From Paenibacillus sp. R14(2021) (GTDB lineage Bacteria > Bacillota > Bacilli > Paenibacillales > Paenibacillaceae): DNA of 64,000 nucleotides. Below the pieces are notes generated by a model, which ran no database searches, was not told the origin of the DNA, and was given only the letters and a program-made list of their open reading frames with translations. This document shows, one piece after another, positions 8,208 through 17,375 of the stretch (positions are counted from its first letter, which is position 1; each line of letters begins with the position of its first letter). Location of the stretch: NCBI RefSeq assembly GCF_019431355.1, contig NZ_CP080269.1, positions 4,769,001 through 4,833,000 of the forward strand. The letters are read 5' to 3'. The position numbers and the translations under genes were made by a program.

Positions 8208-8498
8208 ATGCAACTGAAGAAGCTCAATGATAAGACGGTCGACCAGCTGTTCGAAGCGGTGCTCACGCTGAAAACCGTTGAGGAATGCTATATTTTCTTC
8301 GACGATCTGTGTACGGTGAACGAGATTCAGTCGCTGTCCCAGCGCCTTGAGGTGGCGCGCATGCTTGGCAAAGGCGCGACATATAATCAGATTGAAGCGG
8401 AGACCGGCGCCAGCACAGCAACAATCTCCCGCGTGAAACGGTGCTTGAACTACGGCAACGACGGGTACAAAATGGCGCTGGAGCGCTCGGGTCGCTAA
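8208..8498 (+). CDS. yerC: YerC/YecD family TrpR-related regulator
   Basis: Small DNA-binding protein of 96 residues in the YerC/YecD TrpR-like family. The helical core FFDDLCTVNEIQSLSQRLEVARML is followed by the helix-turn-helix TYNQIEAETGASTATISRVKRCL, the TrpR-fold reading head. GTAGGAGTG sits 9 bases before the ATG at 8208; an upstream in-frame codon at 8142 overlaps the promoter and is rejected. The chelatase gene begins 5 bases after its stop, so the two are co-transcribed. The ligand or target operon is unknown. Confidence 0.85.
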   Translation: MQLKKLNDKTVDQLFEAVLTLKTVEECYIFFDDLCTVNEIQSLSQRLEVARMLGKGATYNQIEAETGASTATISRVKRCLNYGNDGYKMALERSGR

Positions 8499-8502
8499 GC
8501 GG

Positions 8503-9345
8503 ATGAAGCCAGGCATTCTCGTCATCAGCCACGGCTCGCGCGAAGCGGGATGGGTGCGGCTTGTCGATGACGCCGCCATGGCTGTCGCCGCGTCGGAGGC
8601 GTGTTCGTCTTCAGTTCCCGGCGGTAACCAGGTGCCCGTCGTGTCGTCGTTTCTCGAGATCGTGGACGGCCGGCTCATTCAAGACGGCATAGATCGGCTG
8701 ACAGCGGAAGGCGTGACGGAGTTATACGTCCTTCCGCTTTTTGTGTCGTCCGGCAGCACGCATGTGGACGACATTGCGCAGGCGTTCGGCATGGCGCCGG
8801 TCGCTGCGGGACGTCCCGGCGAGCTGGAGCCATTTCGCATCCCGCAGGGCGTGCGCGTGCGCTTCGGGCTGCCGATCGACGACGATGCGGATATTGCGGA
8901 GCTGCTGCTCGGCAATATCGCGTCCCTGTCGTCGGCACCCGCGCGGGAGCGGCTGCTATTGGTCGCGCACGGCTCGCGCGAAGCGGTGTTTCACGGCCGC
9001 TGGCGGGCCGGCATGACGCAGCTGGCGGAGCGGCTTCGCGCCCTTGGCGGTTTCGCGGGAGCGGATATCGCGATGCTCCTGCCGAATCAGGCGGCCTGCA
9101 AGCTGCGCGCGCTGCAGCGGCGTTACTCAGGGGAAGATTTCCTCGTGGTTCCGCTGTTTCTGAGCGAGGGTTATTTTACAAGCACCGTCATTCCGAAGCG
9201 GCTTGAAGGGCTCGCCTATCGATATAACGGCCGGGCGCTGCTGCCGAATCCGGCCATCGCCCGCTGGATGGAGCGTCAGATCAGGGCGTGGCTGGCAGAG
9301 CTGGAAACGGGCGATGGCGAGCGTTTGGGAAGTTCGCTTCGTTAG
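8503..9345 (+). CDS. CbiX/SirB-type sirohydrochlorin chelatase
   Basis: Type II chelatase that inserts a metal (Co or Fe) into sirohydrochlorin in cobalamin or siroheme synthesis; cytoplasmic. The 280-residue length fits a two-lobed CbiX/SirB protein. Lobe 1 begins VISHGSREAG (His10) and contains ELYVLPLFVSSGSTHVDDI with a second metal-binding His. Lobe 2 begins LLVAHGSREAVFHGRW near residue 148 and contains FLVVPLFLSEGYFTSTVIP. It overlaps the end of the yerC operon. No other corrin or siroheme gene is nearby, so Co versus Fe use cannot be decided. Confidence 0.85.
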   Translation: MKPGILVISHGSREAGWVRLVDDAAMAVAASEACSSSVPGGNQVPVVSSFLEIVDGRLIQDGIDRLTAEGVTELYVLPLFVSSGSTHVDDIAQAFGMAPVAAGRPGELEPFRIPQGVRVRFGLPIDDDADIAELLLGNIASLSSAPARERLLLVAHGSREAVFHGRWRAGMTQLAERLRALGGFAGADIAMLLPNQAACKLRALQRRYSGEDFLVVPLFLSEGYFTSTVIPKRLEGLAYRYNGRALLPNPAIARWMERQIRAWLAELETGDGERLGSSLR

Positions 9346-9569
9346 TGTATAGTAGAGAATAGTGAATGAGAGAAGATAAACGGGCAGCAGGCAGCAGGTG
9401 TTTGCAGCGGAAACGGCGGGCGGTCTGTCTTCAGGGCAGGACCGCCGAGCGGAAGTGTTTGGCGTGCAGGTCAGGGGCCCGGCGATGCCGGCATCTGCCT
9501 GTTCCTGCGCGTCGGGGGCGCTTCGCGCCGTTTCTTGGCGTGCTGCTTGAATGTGCCGGAGGTGGACGC

Positions 9570-10484
9570 GTGTCAATTAAGCGGGCAAGACTGATCTATA
9601 ACCCGACCTCGGGTCGGGAGGAAATAAAACGGCGGCTGCCGGATATTCTGCAGCGGCTGGAGCGCGGCGGCATCGAGACGAGCTGCCATGCGACGATCAG
9701 CGAAGGTGACGCGACGGTCGCGGCTGCGGAAGCGGCGGACCGCGGCTTCGATATGATCATCGCGGCCGGCGGGGACGGCACGCTTTATGAAGTGATTAAC
9801 GGCTTGGCGGAGAAAGACGTCCGGCCGCCGCTTGGGATTCTGCCGCTTGGGACGACGAATGATTTTGCCCGGGCGCTCGGCATTCCGAAGCACTGGGAGT
9901 ATGCGTGCGATCTGATCATTCAGCAGTACGCGACCCCGATCGATCTGGGCCGGGCGAACAAGCGGTATTTTATCAACATCGCCGGGGGCGGTTCCTTGAC
10001 GGAGCTGACCTACGAGGTACCGAGCAAGCTGAAGACGATGATCGGGCAGCTGGCCTATTATATGAAGGGTCTCGAGAAAATGACCCGCCTGCGGCCGACG
10101 GAGCTTCGCATCCAAGCCGCGGAAATCGGCGAAATCCATGAGGAAATCATGATGTTCCTCATCTGCAACAGCAATTCCGTCGGCGGCTTCGAGAAGCTTG
10201 CGCCGGATGCGAGCTTAAGCGACGGGCTGTTCGACGTCGTCGTGCTGAAGAAGTGCAACCTCGGCGAGTTCATCCGCCTGGCGTCCTTGGCGCTGCGCGG
10301 CGAGCATTTGAACGATCCGCACGTGGTGCATTTTCAGACGCGCGAGATGACGGTGACGACGCCGGATTATGTGCAGCTGAACCTCGATGGGGAGTATGGC
10401 GGAACGCTGCCGTGCACGTTCACGGTGCTGCCGTCGCATCTGCATATTTTCGTGGATGAGGCGGGGAATTCGACGTATAAGTGA
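9570..10484 (+). CDS. dagK: Diacylglycerol kinase DagK
   Basis: Soluble lipid kinase of the DagK (DAGK catalytic) family, which phosphorylates diacylglycerol released during lipoteichoic acid synthesis. The 304-residue length is typical. Motifs: YNPTSGREEI at 10-19, the nucleotide loop AAGGDGTLYEV with GGDGT at 67-71, and LPLGTTNDFARALG near 97-110. The C-terminal domain ends in the usual PCTFTVLPSHLHIFV. The chosen start is the GTG at 9570 after GGAGGTGG; the frame is open further upstream but that segment has no family likeness. In many Bacillota dagK lies next to rlmD, as it does here. Confidence 0.92.
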   Translation: MSIKRARLIYNPTSGREEIKRRLPDILQRLERGGIETSCHATISEGDATVAAAEAADRGFDMIIAAGGDGTLYEVINGLAEKDVRPPLGILPLGTTNDFARALGIPKHWEYACDLIIQQYATPIDLGRANKRYFINIAGGGSLTELTYEVPSKLKTMIGQLAYYMKGLEKMTRLRPTELRIQAAEIGEIHEEIMMFLICNSNSVGGFEKLAPDASLSDGLFDVVVLKKCNLGEFIRLASLALRGEHLNDPHVVHFQTREMTVTTPDYVQLNLDGEYGGTLPCTFTVLPSHLHIFVDEAGNSTYK

Positions 10485-10548
10485 GTGCGGTCGGCGTTGT
10501 CGGTATGTTGAAAGAATGAAAAGATCAGTAACGGAGCGGGTATAACGA

Positions 10549-12207
10549 ATGAGCAAGTATAGAGGCAAGAGTGGCGGTAGAGGCGGCAGCGGGACTGCGG
10601 GTAAGGGTGCTGGCAGAAGCGGCAGTGAGAGCAGGGTCAGCTACGAAACGGCGGTTAATAAGAATGATGACGTCAACGTCGAGATTATCGGCTTGACGCA
10701 TGAAGGCGAAGGGGTAGGCCGCGTGGACGGCTTTACCCTTTTTGTTCAAGGTGCGCTTCCCGGGGAGACCGTAAGTGCGCGCGTGATGAAGGTGAAGAAG
10801 ACGTACGGGTACGCGAAGCTGACGGAGATCGTCGCGCCGAGTCCGGACCGCGTCGAGGCGCCGTGCCCGATCTACAAGCAGTGCGGCGGCTGCCAGCTGC
10901 AGCATATGAGCTACGAGGCGCAGCTGGGCTGGAAGCGGCAGCATGTGGTGGATAGCCTGGAGCGGATCGGGAAGCTGCGGGTAGCGGGAGAGGCTGTACG
11001 CGGCGAGCGCGGTGCAGCAGCGGGAGAAGCGGTGCGCGTGAGCGGCGGTGATGCGGCTGCCGGAGACGTGGGAAATCGCGCCGCAGGTGGTGCGCAGGCG
11101 GAGGAAGCAGTGCAGTCCGCGGTTATCGTACATCCGACGATTGGGATGGACGCGCCGTGGCGGTACCGGAACAAGGCGTCCGTGCCTATGGGCATGGCCG
11201 TTAGCGGCGCGATCCATGGCAAGGACGGACTGCCTCAGCCGGATCTGAACGGCGAGCAGCTCATCGGTGGATTCTATGCCCGCGGCAGCCATCGAATCAT
11301 CGACATGGACGAGTGTCTGATTCAGCATAACAGCAACGACGAGATCGTCGCCCGCGTCAAGGCGATCGGCCGCGAGCTCGGCATTACGGCCTACAACGAG
11401 GAGACAGGTCAAGGCCTTCTCCGCCACGTTATGGCCCGCGTTGGATTCGTGACCGGCGAAGCGATGATCGTGCTTATTACCAACGGTGCGCGTATTCCTC
11501 ATGTGGAGCAGTGGATCGCGCGCATTCGCGAGACGATTCCGGGCGTAACGAGCATCGTGCAGAACGTTAACAAGCGCGACACGAACGTCATCTTCGGCGA
11601 CGAGACACGCGTGTTATGGGGCAGTGAGGTTATCTATGACGAGCTGGACGGTATTCGTTTCGCGATCTCGGCGCGTTCGTTCTATCAAGTGAACCCGGTG
11701 CAGACCGTGGCGTTGTACCGCAAAGCGGTGGACTATGCGGCGCTGACGGGGAATGAGAGAGTCATCGATGCGTATTGCGGCATCGGGACGATTTCGTTGT
11801 TTCTTGCCCGCAAGGCGGGGCAGGTGTACGGGGTTGAGATCGTGCCGGAGGCAATTGAGGATGCGAAGCGCAACGCGGAGCTGAATGGCATCACCAACGT
11901 CTCGTTCGAAGCCGGACCCGCGGAGGTTGTTATCCCGCGTTGGCGTAAGGAAGGTATCGTGCCGGACGTGATCATGGTCGATCCGCCGCGCAAAGGCTGC
12001 GACGAAGCGCTGCTGGAGACGATCCTGGCCATGCGCCCGGAGCGGGTGGTGTATGTGTCTTGTAATCCTTCGACGCTGGCGCGGGATCTGCGGGTGTTGG
12101 AGGATGGCGGGTACCGGACGGTTGAGGTGACGCCGGTGGATATGTTTCCGCATACCGTTCACGTAGAATCGGTGGCTTTGTTGGTGAGGAATGGTACAGA
12201 TCGCTGA
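10549..12207 (+). CDS. rlmD: 23S rRNA (uracil-C5)-methyltransferase RlmD/RumA
   Basis: SAM-dependent methyltransferase for a 23S rRNA uridine (U1939 type). The 552 residues comprise a Gly/Ser/Lys-rich tail (1-30), TRAM domain (about 42-98), Fe-S-type cysteines [13 protein letters not shown] (about 105-117), SAM motif [18 protein letters not shown] near 405, and the catalytic Cys in [12 protein letters not shown] near 504. An Ala/Gly/Glu-rich insertion (about 144-190) separates the cysteine cluster from the next conserved block and makes the protein longer than usual. The last codons ([15 protein letters not shown], then GTDR) overlap the left attachment repeat of the island; a second version of this 3' end lies 41 kb away at 53,463-53,537. 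Confidence 0.93.
   Translation: MSKYRGKSGGRGGSGTAGKGAGRSGSESRVSYETAVNKNDDVNVEIIGLTHEGEGVGRVDGFTLFVQGALPGETVSARVMKVKKTYGYAKLTEIVAPSPDRVEAPCPIYKQCGGCQLQHMSYEAQLGWKRQHVVDSLERIGKLRVAGEAVRGERGAAAGEAVRVSGGDAAAGDVGNRAAGGAQAEEAVQSAVIVHPTIGMDAPWRYRNKASVPMGMAVSGAIHGKDGLPQPDLNGEQLIGGFYARGSHRIIDMDECLIQHNSNDEIVARVKAIGRELGITAYNEETGQGLLRHVMARVGFVTGEAMIVLITNGARIPHVEQWIARIRETIPGVTSIVQNVNKRDTNVIFGDETRVLWGSEVIYDELDGIRFAISARSFYQVNPVQTVALYRKAVDYAALTGNERVIDAYCGIGTISLFLARKAGQVYGVEIVPEAIEDAKRNAELNGITNVSFEAGPAEVVIPRWRKEGIVPDVIMVDPPRKGCDEALLETILAMRPERVVYVSCNPSTLARDLRVLEDGGYRTVEVTPVDMFPHTVHVESVALLVRNGTDR
12142..12207 (+). repeat. Left attachment-type repeat (rlmD 3' end, copy 1)
   Basis: The end of the intact rlmD reading frame. 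It shares the exact 15-mer GAATCGGTGGCTTTG (12,166-12,180) with 53,490-53,504, and ATGGTACAGATCGCT (12,191-12,205) with the internal copy at 19,152-19,166. The 396 bases from here to the next gene are AT-rich and hold only a weak terminator. Confidence 0.85.
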
Positions 12208-12326
12208 GATTGCTGTGATGGAACGGGTTTCGTGACTAGTACAGATGGTACGGAAGTGAGAAACAGAGGCGGAAAAATAGTAGAGTTGACTGATTGTTGA
12301 CGAAATTAATAGATTAATATCGTTTG

Positions 12327-12354
12327 GCACCTGTTGTTAAAATGGGTGCTTTTT
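12327..12354 (+). terminator. Weak intrinsic terminator downstream of rlmD
   Basis: GCACC (12,327-12,331) pairs with GGTGC (12,345-12,349), followed by TTTTTC. The stem is short, so confidence is limited. Confidence 0.4.
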
Positions 12355-12603
12355 CTTACCAATCATCAATTATATTTATACGTCTGCTGATAAAATTGTG
12401 TCATAACATGGTGTAGCCACGGTCTCTCCTTCTTTATTTTTCGAAGAATCAAATGACTTCTGAATTAATGAAGGCGAAAAAAATATTTATTTATATTCAA
12501 TAAATTTCCAAGCTTAGAACTGGTTTGTACTCTAGAATAGATAGAAATACATCTTATTTTACTATTATCAGAGAAGAGATGCCTAGAAAAGTGAGTGAGA
12601 TAA

Positions 12604-14466
12604 ATGAGCGAAGGATATAGAAACCTAGGTTTTAAAGTAAAGGATTGTATAAGTGAATTAATTGATAATTCATTTGACCAAGGAGCAGATGAGATACATA
12701 TGTGGTTCTTTGAAGAAGAATTTGCAGGTGTAAATCGTGTATCCTTCTTATTTCAAGATAATGGTCAGGGTGTCTCTTCAAGAAAACTGAACAATTTTAT
12801 TGAGTTTAGAAATGATAGTTCAACATTGGATATCAAGAAAAATGGAAAATTCCACTGGGGGTTAGCGGCTTCCCTTGGAGCTTTATCGGATTATGCAGAG
12901 ATTTATTCAATAGATAGTGGTACGTGGTATCACACCCAATATCCATATGATGGTACTTCTCCAAAAATGAAAGATCCCTTCGCAATAGAACAAATTAAAT
13001 ATAGATTGAAGAGCAGTTCTACCGGAATAATCTTTTATATACAAAGAATCAGTAAAGTTATCCTTGCCGAAGTAAATGATTTGGAACAACTAAAAGACAT
13101 GCTCAAATACTACATTGGTGAGACGTACAGAAGGGATCTTATTGATAAAAGTATATTTATTAACGGTGAAGTAATACACTTGATTGATCCATTAATGAGA
13201 AACAACAATAGGTTGCTATTTTATAGTGACGATGAATGCTCTGTTTCATTAGGCACTATTAATATTTTTTTTGAAGACGTCAAAACAAACCTTCAAGTTC
13301 AGGATTCTATTCTCGTGAGTGATTTTTATAAGAGGCATCTATATTATAAAGTTGAATTCAATGAACCGATTATGGAGTTGACAATGGTTAGACTTGAAGT
13401 TAATAAGGTCAAAAACAGGACATTACCGGGTTTCATGAAAGTTAATGAAGAAAATAGCGGTTTTTATATTCTAAGAAATCGGAGGCAAGTTGATAGGGCT
13501 GTTAAATTTAAAAATATAAACAAAATGCATAATGATTATAATCAATTCAGGGCAGAACTTAAGTTTAATCCTATTTATGATGAACTTTTTGGAGTACAAG
13601 TCAATAAGAGCAAAATAGAAATAAAAAGTGTGATAGAACAAATATTATACCAAAAAATGATCGAATACTTTGGGGAGATTTCGGGGAGGACTGTTGCTTC
13701 AAAAGTTAGAACATTTTTAAAAGAAAGATCTTTAGTTATTAAAACCGACCCCTTATCACTCGTATCAACGAATTCAACCGAAATTGTTCCTCAAAATAAA
13801 GGAAAAAGAGAGCAGGATTGGAGGAATCAAAAATCTGATGAGCCTAAAAAGGAGCATACTTACTACGACTTTAATGATTTAGATGAGGAAGAGCTAAAAA
13901 AAATACCAGAATATACGGAAGATGAGCATCGAGCAAATTTTAACGCAAGGGTTAAGAATATAAAATCTCGTGAGTTTATACGTTTTTTCTACTCTTTGGA
14001 GATTGAAGACATTGATCATAGAATAAAATGCTTTTTAAATATTATTAAACCTTCTTTAGAAGGTGAGGTTTTTGGATTATTACAAATGATCAAAATACTT
14101 TCTCCTACTTCAATTCCATTTGAGATTCTAGACTACAATGATAGATTGGGTCTCGATTGTGTTGCTAGGCATAATAATGCGGGTTTGGTCGGAGAATATT
14201 GTTTTTATGTTGAACTTAAGAAGGAATTAAAGCGGACGATGAACCATCGTCTGACATTGGCTAAATATATAGTTTGTTGGCGTGTTCAAGAGCATTTTAA
14301 AACGAATGTAAAAGTATTATCAGCATTAGATGGTAATTATAATTTGGACAGTGACGCTTCGGGATTCTTTGTGATTAATAAGCTCGGCCATCTAGTAAGA
14401 ATTATTGAGTTAGAAGATACATTTACTAAACTATTAAAAAGAGATTTTGCCCAAGGATTAAATTGA
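12604..14466 (+). CDS. GHKL-fold ATPase (Hsp90/MORC-like), first gene of module A
   Basis: Cytoplasmic protein of 620 residues with an N-terminal GHKL ATP-binding domain of the Hsp90/MORC/MutL type. The N-box is ELIDNSFDQGAD (18-29), G1 is DNGQGV (about 52-57), and the later lid region GKFHWGLAASLGALSDYAEI follows the MORC pattern. There is no DHp helix with a phosphorylatable His, so it is not a sensor kinase. The remainder is charged and unassigned, with an acidic linker near 425-445. It is much more AT-rich than the three genes after it, from which it is separated by about 200 bases, so it may have a separate origin. MORC-like ATPases recur in phage-defence gene sets; the role here is inferred from context only. 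Confidence 0.75.
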   Translation: MSEGYRNLGFKVKDCISELIDNSFDQGADEIHMWFFEEEFAGVNRVSFLFQDNGQGVSSRKLNNFIEFRNDSSTLDIKKNGKFHWGLAASLGALSDYAEIYSIDSGTWYHTQYPYDGTSPKMKDPFAIEQIKYRLKSSSTGIIFYIQRISKVILAEVNDLEQLKDMLKYYIGETYRRDLIDKSIFINGEVIHLIDPLMRNNNRLLFYSDDECSVSLGTINIFFEDVKTNLQVQDSILVSDFYKRHLYYKVEFNEPIMELTMVRLEVNKVKNRTLPGFMKVNEENSGFYILRNRRQVDRAVKFKNINKMHNDYNQFRAELKFNPIYDELFGVQVNKSKIEIKSVIEQILYQKMIEYFGEISGRTVASKVRTFLKERSLVIKTDPLSLVSTNSTEIVPQNKGKREQDWRNQKSDEPKKEHTYYDFNDLDEEELKKIPEYTEDEHRANFNARVKNIKSREFIRFFYSLEIEDIDHRIKCFLNIIKPSLEGEVFGLLQMIKILSPTSIPFEILDYNDRLGLDCVARHNNAGLVGEYCFYVELKKELKRTMNHRLTLAKYIVCWRVQEHFKTNVKVLSALDGNYNLDSDASGFFVINKLGHLVRIIELEDTFTKLLKRDFAQGLN

Positions 14467-14668
14467 CAACTCATAAGTTGTATAGCGAATGATGTTTAAG
14501 CTATAAAGACATGAAGAACTCGTCGAATTTGTAGAACTTTTCTTAAATAAAAACTAATAATTGCACTTCTAATTGTCATATTTTAGAATTAAAGCAACTA
14601 AAGCTTTTTAGCGATAACGAATAATACAGTAAAAAATGGGTCTAACGACTTAATTGAAGGTGAATTAT

Positions 14669-16375
14669 TTGGCTAAATTCATACCAAAGACTCCTGACTC
14701 TTTCAATGGTAGTTTCGGGGAAGAGAAAGCTTTTGAGGCTCTTCGCCTTCTGGATAACAACTACATCGTGTTTCATTCTTTTAATTGGATCGGGATTAAC
14801 GGGAGAACCCAAGGCGAGGCGGATTTTGTTATTGTCCATCCCAACAAAGGAATTATGGTCGTTGAAGTGAAATCCGGCGAAATTGAATACATGGATGGGC
14901 AGTGGCTACAAACCAATACTTCGACAAGATACACCAAGATTATCGCCCCATTCGTTCAAGCGAAAAGAAGCCAATTTGAAATATTGGACAGACTCCAATT
15001 TGGACTTCGTTCAGGACGGCCCCCGTTGGTATGTCATGCCGTTTGGTTTCCTTCGATTGAGGTGAAGCAGACTGACAAGCTTCCACCGGAAGCACCCAGA
15101 GACATTGTATTTGACATGACAACCCTCGTCGAGGCAAGGAAAGAAATCGACAGGGCTTTTGACTATTGGAAAATAAAGACTGGCTATGGAGCGACAATGG
15201 ACTTGGGGCAACTAAATGAAGTGCTGGAGATCATTGCTCCCCGTTTTCATGCCGTGCCGGGTATGAAAAGCATCATTAACGAAGCTGAGCAAATTTATAT
15301 TCGACTTACCAATCAGCAGGCTGCGCTTCTGGATTATTTAAGGGAGCAGAAAACCGCAGTCATTCACGGTCTTGCTGGAACGGGCAAAACAGTACTGGCC
15401 AAGGAGAAGGCGAGAATGCTGGCCGAAGAAGGAGAGCACGTATTATTTCTTTGTTATAACAGTTTCCTGAAGGATTATCTGCGCAAACATTTTTCCCAGC
15501 CGGGGATTGTGTTTCATAACGTTCATTCGCTTGCAGGAGAAATGTTGCGGGATGAAGCAATCGGAGTTGATGAGCTCCTCAGTGAACTGGAAGAGTATTT
15601 GATCGAGGTTTTCGAGCTGGAAGACTGGTCGTACAAACACATTGTTATTGATGAAGGGCAAGATTTGAACGAAAAACTGATAAACCGCCTAAATGAGATG
15701 GTCAAAGGAAAAGGCGGCAATTTCTATGTATTTTACGATCGAAATCAATATGTAATGAGAAATGAGATGCCCTCGTGGGTGGAAAAAGCGGAATGCAGGC
15801 TCATCCTGCATCGAAATTGCCGGAATACGGTGGAGATTCATAATACGGCATGCAGCATGATCCCTTTAGAAGGCAATAATTCGAACAGCTCTGTGCATGG
15901 AGAAACACCGAATGCGGTCTTTTATATGTCAAGATTGGACTTGCTGCAAGCAGCCTCTAAATTTGTGAATACCGCAATCAATGCGGGCATTGAGCCCAGC
16001 GAGATTGTTTTTCTGACAGTAGAAACGGAGAATAAATCTTGGTTTTCGGATATTAACTCTGTTAACGACATTCCTATTAAAAGCGATTTCTCGACAGACG
16101 GTATCTTATTTACAACAGTGCGCAAGTTTAAAGGGCTTGAGGCCAAAGCGGTCATGATTATCGACGTTTCGATTAGAGCATTGACTCACCCTGAAAAACA
16201 ACGTCTTGCCTACGTCGGATGCTCCCGGGCAAAGCATCTGCTGAGTATTGCGATTTATGATGATACCAATTCCGCAGAGCTTGGGGATTGCTTAAGAAGG
16301 ATAAATTCCTCAAGAAACGTTCCGAAGAACAAGAAAGGTCTAGGGCGCTTGTTAAATGTGAAAATCGATCATTGA
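14669..16375 (+). CDS. NERD nuclease-related domain fused to UvrD-like helicase
   Basis: Fusion of an N-terminal NERD domain and a superfamily 1 helicase, 568 residues. In the NERD part the PD-(D/E)xK-like signature is seen as GEADFVIVHPNKGIMVVEVK (about 50-69), with Asp, Glu and Lys in register. The helicase has Walker A HGLAGTGKTVLA (about 233-244), Walker B VIDEGQDLN (about 327), the helicase block TTVRKFKGLEAKAV, and the UvrD-type motif VI LAYVGCSRAKHLL. GAAGGTG at 14,656-14,662 sets the TTG at 14,669 as start; a TTG five codons earlier is in frame but overlaps the ribosome site. It likely acts on DNA ends with the RecQ-like helicase two genes downstream. Confidence 0.85.
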   Translation: MAKFIPKTPDSFNGSFGEEKAFEALRLLDNNYIVFHSFNWIGINGRTQGEADFVIVHPNKGIMVVEVKSGEIEYMDGQWLQTNTSTRYTKIIAPFVQAKRSQFEILDRLQFGLRSGRPPLVCHAVWFPSIEVKQTDKLPPEAPRDIVFDMTTLVEARKEIDRAFDYWKIKTGYGATMDLGQLNEVLEIIAPRFHAVPGMKSIINEAEQIYIRLTNQQAALLDYLREQKTAVIHGLAGTGKTVLAKEKARMLAEEGEHVLFLCYNSFLKDYLRKHFSQPGIVFHNVHSLAGEMLRDEAIGVDELLSELEEYLIEVFELEDWSYKHIVIDEGQDLNEKLINRLNEMVKGKGGNFYVFYDRNQYVMRNEMPSWVEKAECRLILHRNCRNTVEIHNTACSMIPLEGNNSNSSVHGETPNAVFYMSRLDLLQAASKFVNTAINAGIEPSEIVFLTVETENKSWFSDINSVNDIPIKSDFSTDGILFTTVRKFKGLEAKAVMIIDVSIRALTHPEKQRLAYVGCSRAKHLLSIAIYDDTNSAELGDCLRRINSSRNVPKNKKGLGRLLNVKIDH

Positions 16376-16392
16376 CAGGGAGGGGTTCATAT

Positions 16393-17349
16393 ATGATTCA
16401 CAGTTTGATAGATTCGGACATTTGGAACGAGGAATTAGGGTTAATGGAGGATCAGGCACATTTTGAAGAAGTCTGGTCCTCCATTGAGCCAGAACTGAAG
16501 CAAACGATTGCAGCTTATTTGGATAAAATCGTACAAGGCAGTCCAAGTTTGAAACCGGAAGCGAGCATGAGCCTCTATATACAGAAGCTGGTCAACGAAC
16601 ATGCCAGAAATCGAGATAAGTACGTAGAAATATTTGAGCCCGATGTAATGGTTGAGTATCAAGAGGATGTCGACGGCTTCAAGGGCAGTGTGCTTAGCAG
16701 GCAATGTGTTGTCATTCAGCGTACATTAAACAGCAGCTCGGAAGCGCTAAAAGACTGGAAAATAGCTTACAAGCTGGCGGCTCCCCAGAAATTGTATGAT
16801 ACGTTCTATAATTTGATATTCTATGCCGAGGAATATAACGACAAGATGTCAGAAGAAGTACTTCAGGGTGTCGACAGCATCGAAGCGACGGAGTTTTCTC
16901 AACTGGCGGAGGATGCCTGTTATTTGCCTGGAGTTGTGGGTACGGGCATTTTGTCCACTGTTCTGAATACTCTTCATCCGAGATTATTTCCAGGACAGTT
17001 CAAGATGGGGATGTTCTCCTTGTTCATCTTATCCGGAAAAAAGCCGATAGCCATGAAGTCCGGTAGTTCGGAGTTCCTCATGGTCAAAGACGACATTCGT
17101 TCTAAAACTGGCACAATCGAACAAGAGCATAACTATTACTACCCGTACCAAACGTTTGGATTGTACTCTTTACGAATATATTGCAGCCTTGAGAAAGAAA
17201 TAAGCGACCGCTTTCATGCCAAATTTCCAGATGATTTCCGATATGTATTGACGAATGATTTTTATGATTTCATATGTGAGGTCAACAAGCAGACGATTCA
17301 AACTCTGCTAGGCAACGACGACCAATTGAAGTTCAAGTATTCCATATAA
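16393..17349 (+). CDS. Unknown protein between NERD-helicase and RecQ-like genes
   Basis: A 318-residue soluble protein I do not recognise. GGAGGGG at 16,379-16,385 fixes the ATG at 16,393; the frame is open further back into the previous gene but without a ribosome site. It is mildly acidic, mostly helical by pattern, with conserved-looking blocks DACYLPGVVGTGILSTVLN and FPGQFKMGMFSLFIL (about 175-215) and an aromatic run NYYYPYQTFGLY near 255. There is no membrane segment. It starts 17 bases after the helicase stop and ends 26 bases before the RecQ-like gene, so the three are almost certainly one transcript and it is probably a subunit or adaptor. Confidence 0.75.
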   Translation: MIHSLIDSDIWNEELGLMEDQAHFEEVWSSIEPELKQTIAAYLDKIVQGSPSLKPEASMSLYIQKLVNEHARNRDKYVEIFEPDVMVEYQEDVDGFKGSVLSRQCVVIQRTLNSSSEALKDWKIAYKLAAPQKLYDTFYNLIFYAEEYNDKMSEEVLQGVDSIEATEFSQLAEDACYLPGVVGTGILSTVLNTLHPRLFPGQFKMGMFSLFILSGKKPIAMKSGSSEFLMVKDDIRSKTGTIEQEHNYYYPYQTFGLYSLRIYCSLEKEISDRFHAKFPDDFRYVLTNDFYDFICEVNKQTIQTLLGNDDQLKFKYSI

Positions 17350-17375
17350 TTTTGTTTGCGTTAGGATGGTGAGAT

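Noticed and set aside
12604-14466. Histidine kinase for the module A ATPase
   Set aside because: It has the N-box and G1 of a GHKL ATPase but no DHp helix or receiver partner, and the ATP-binding domain is at the N-terminus as in MORC/Hsp90.
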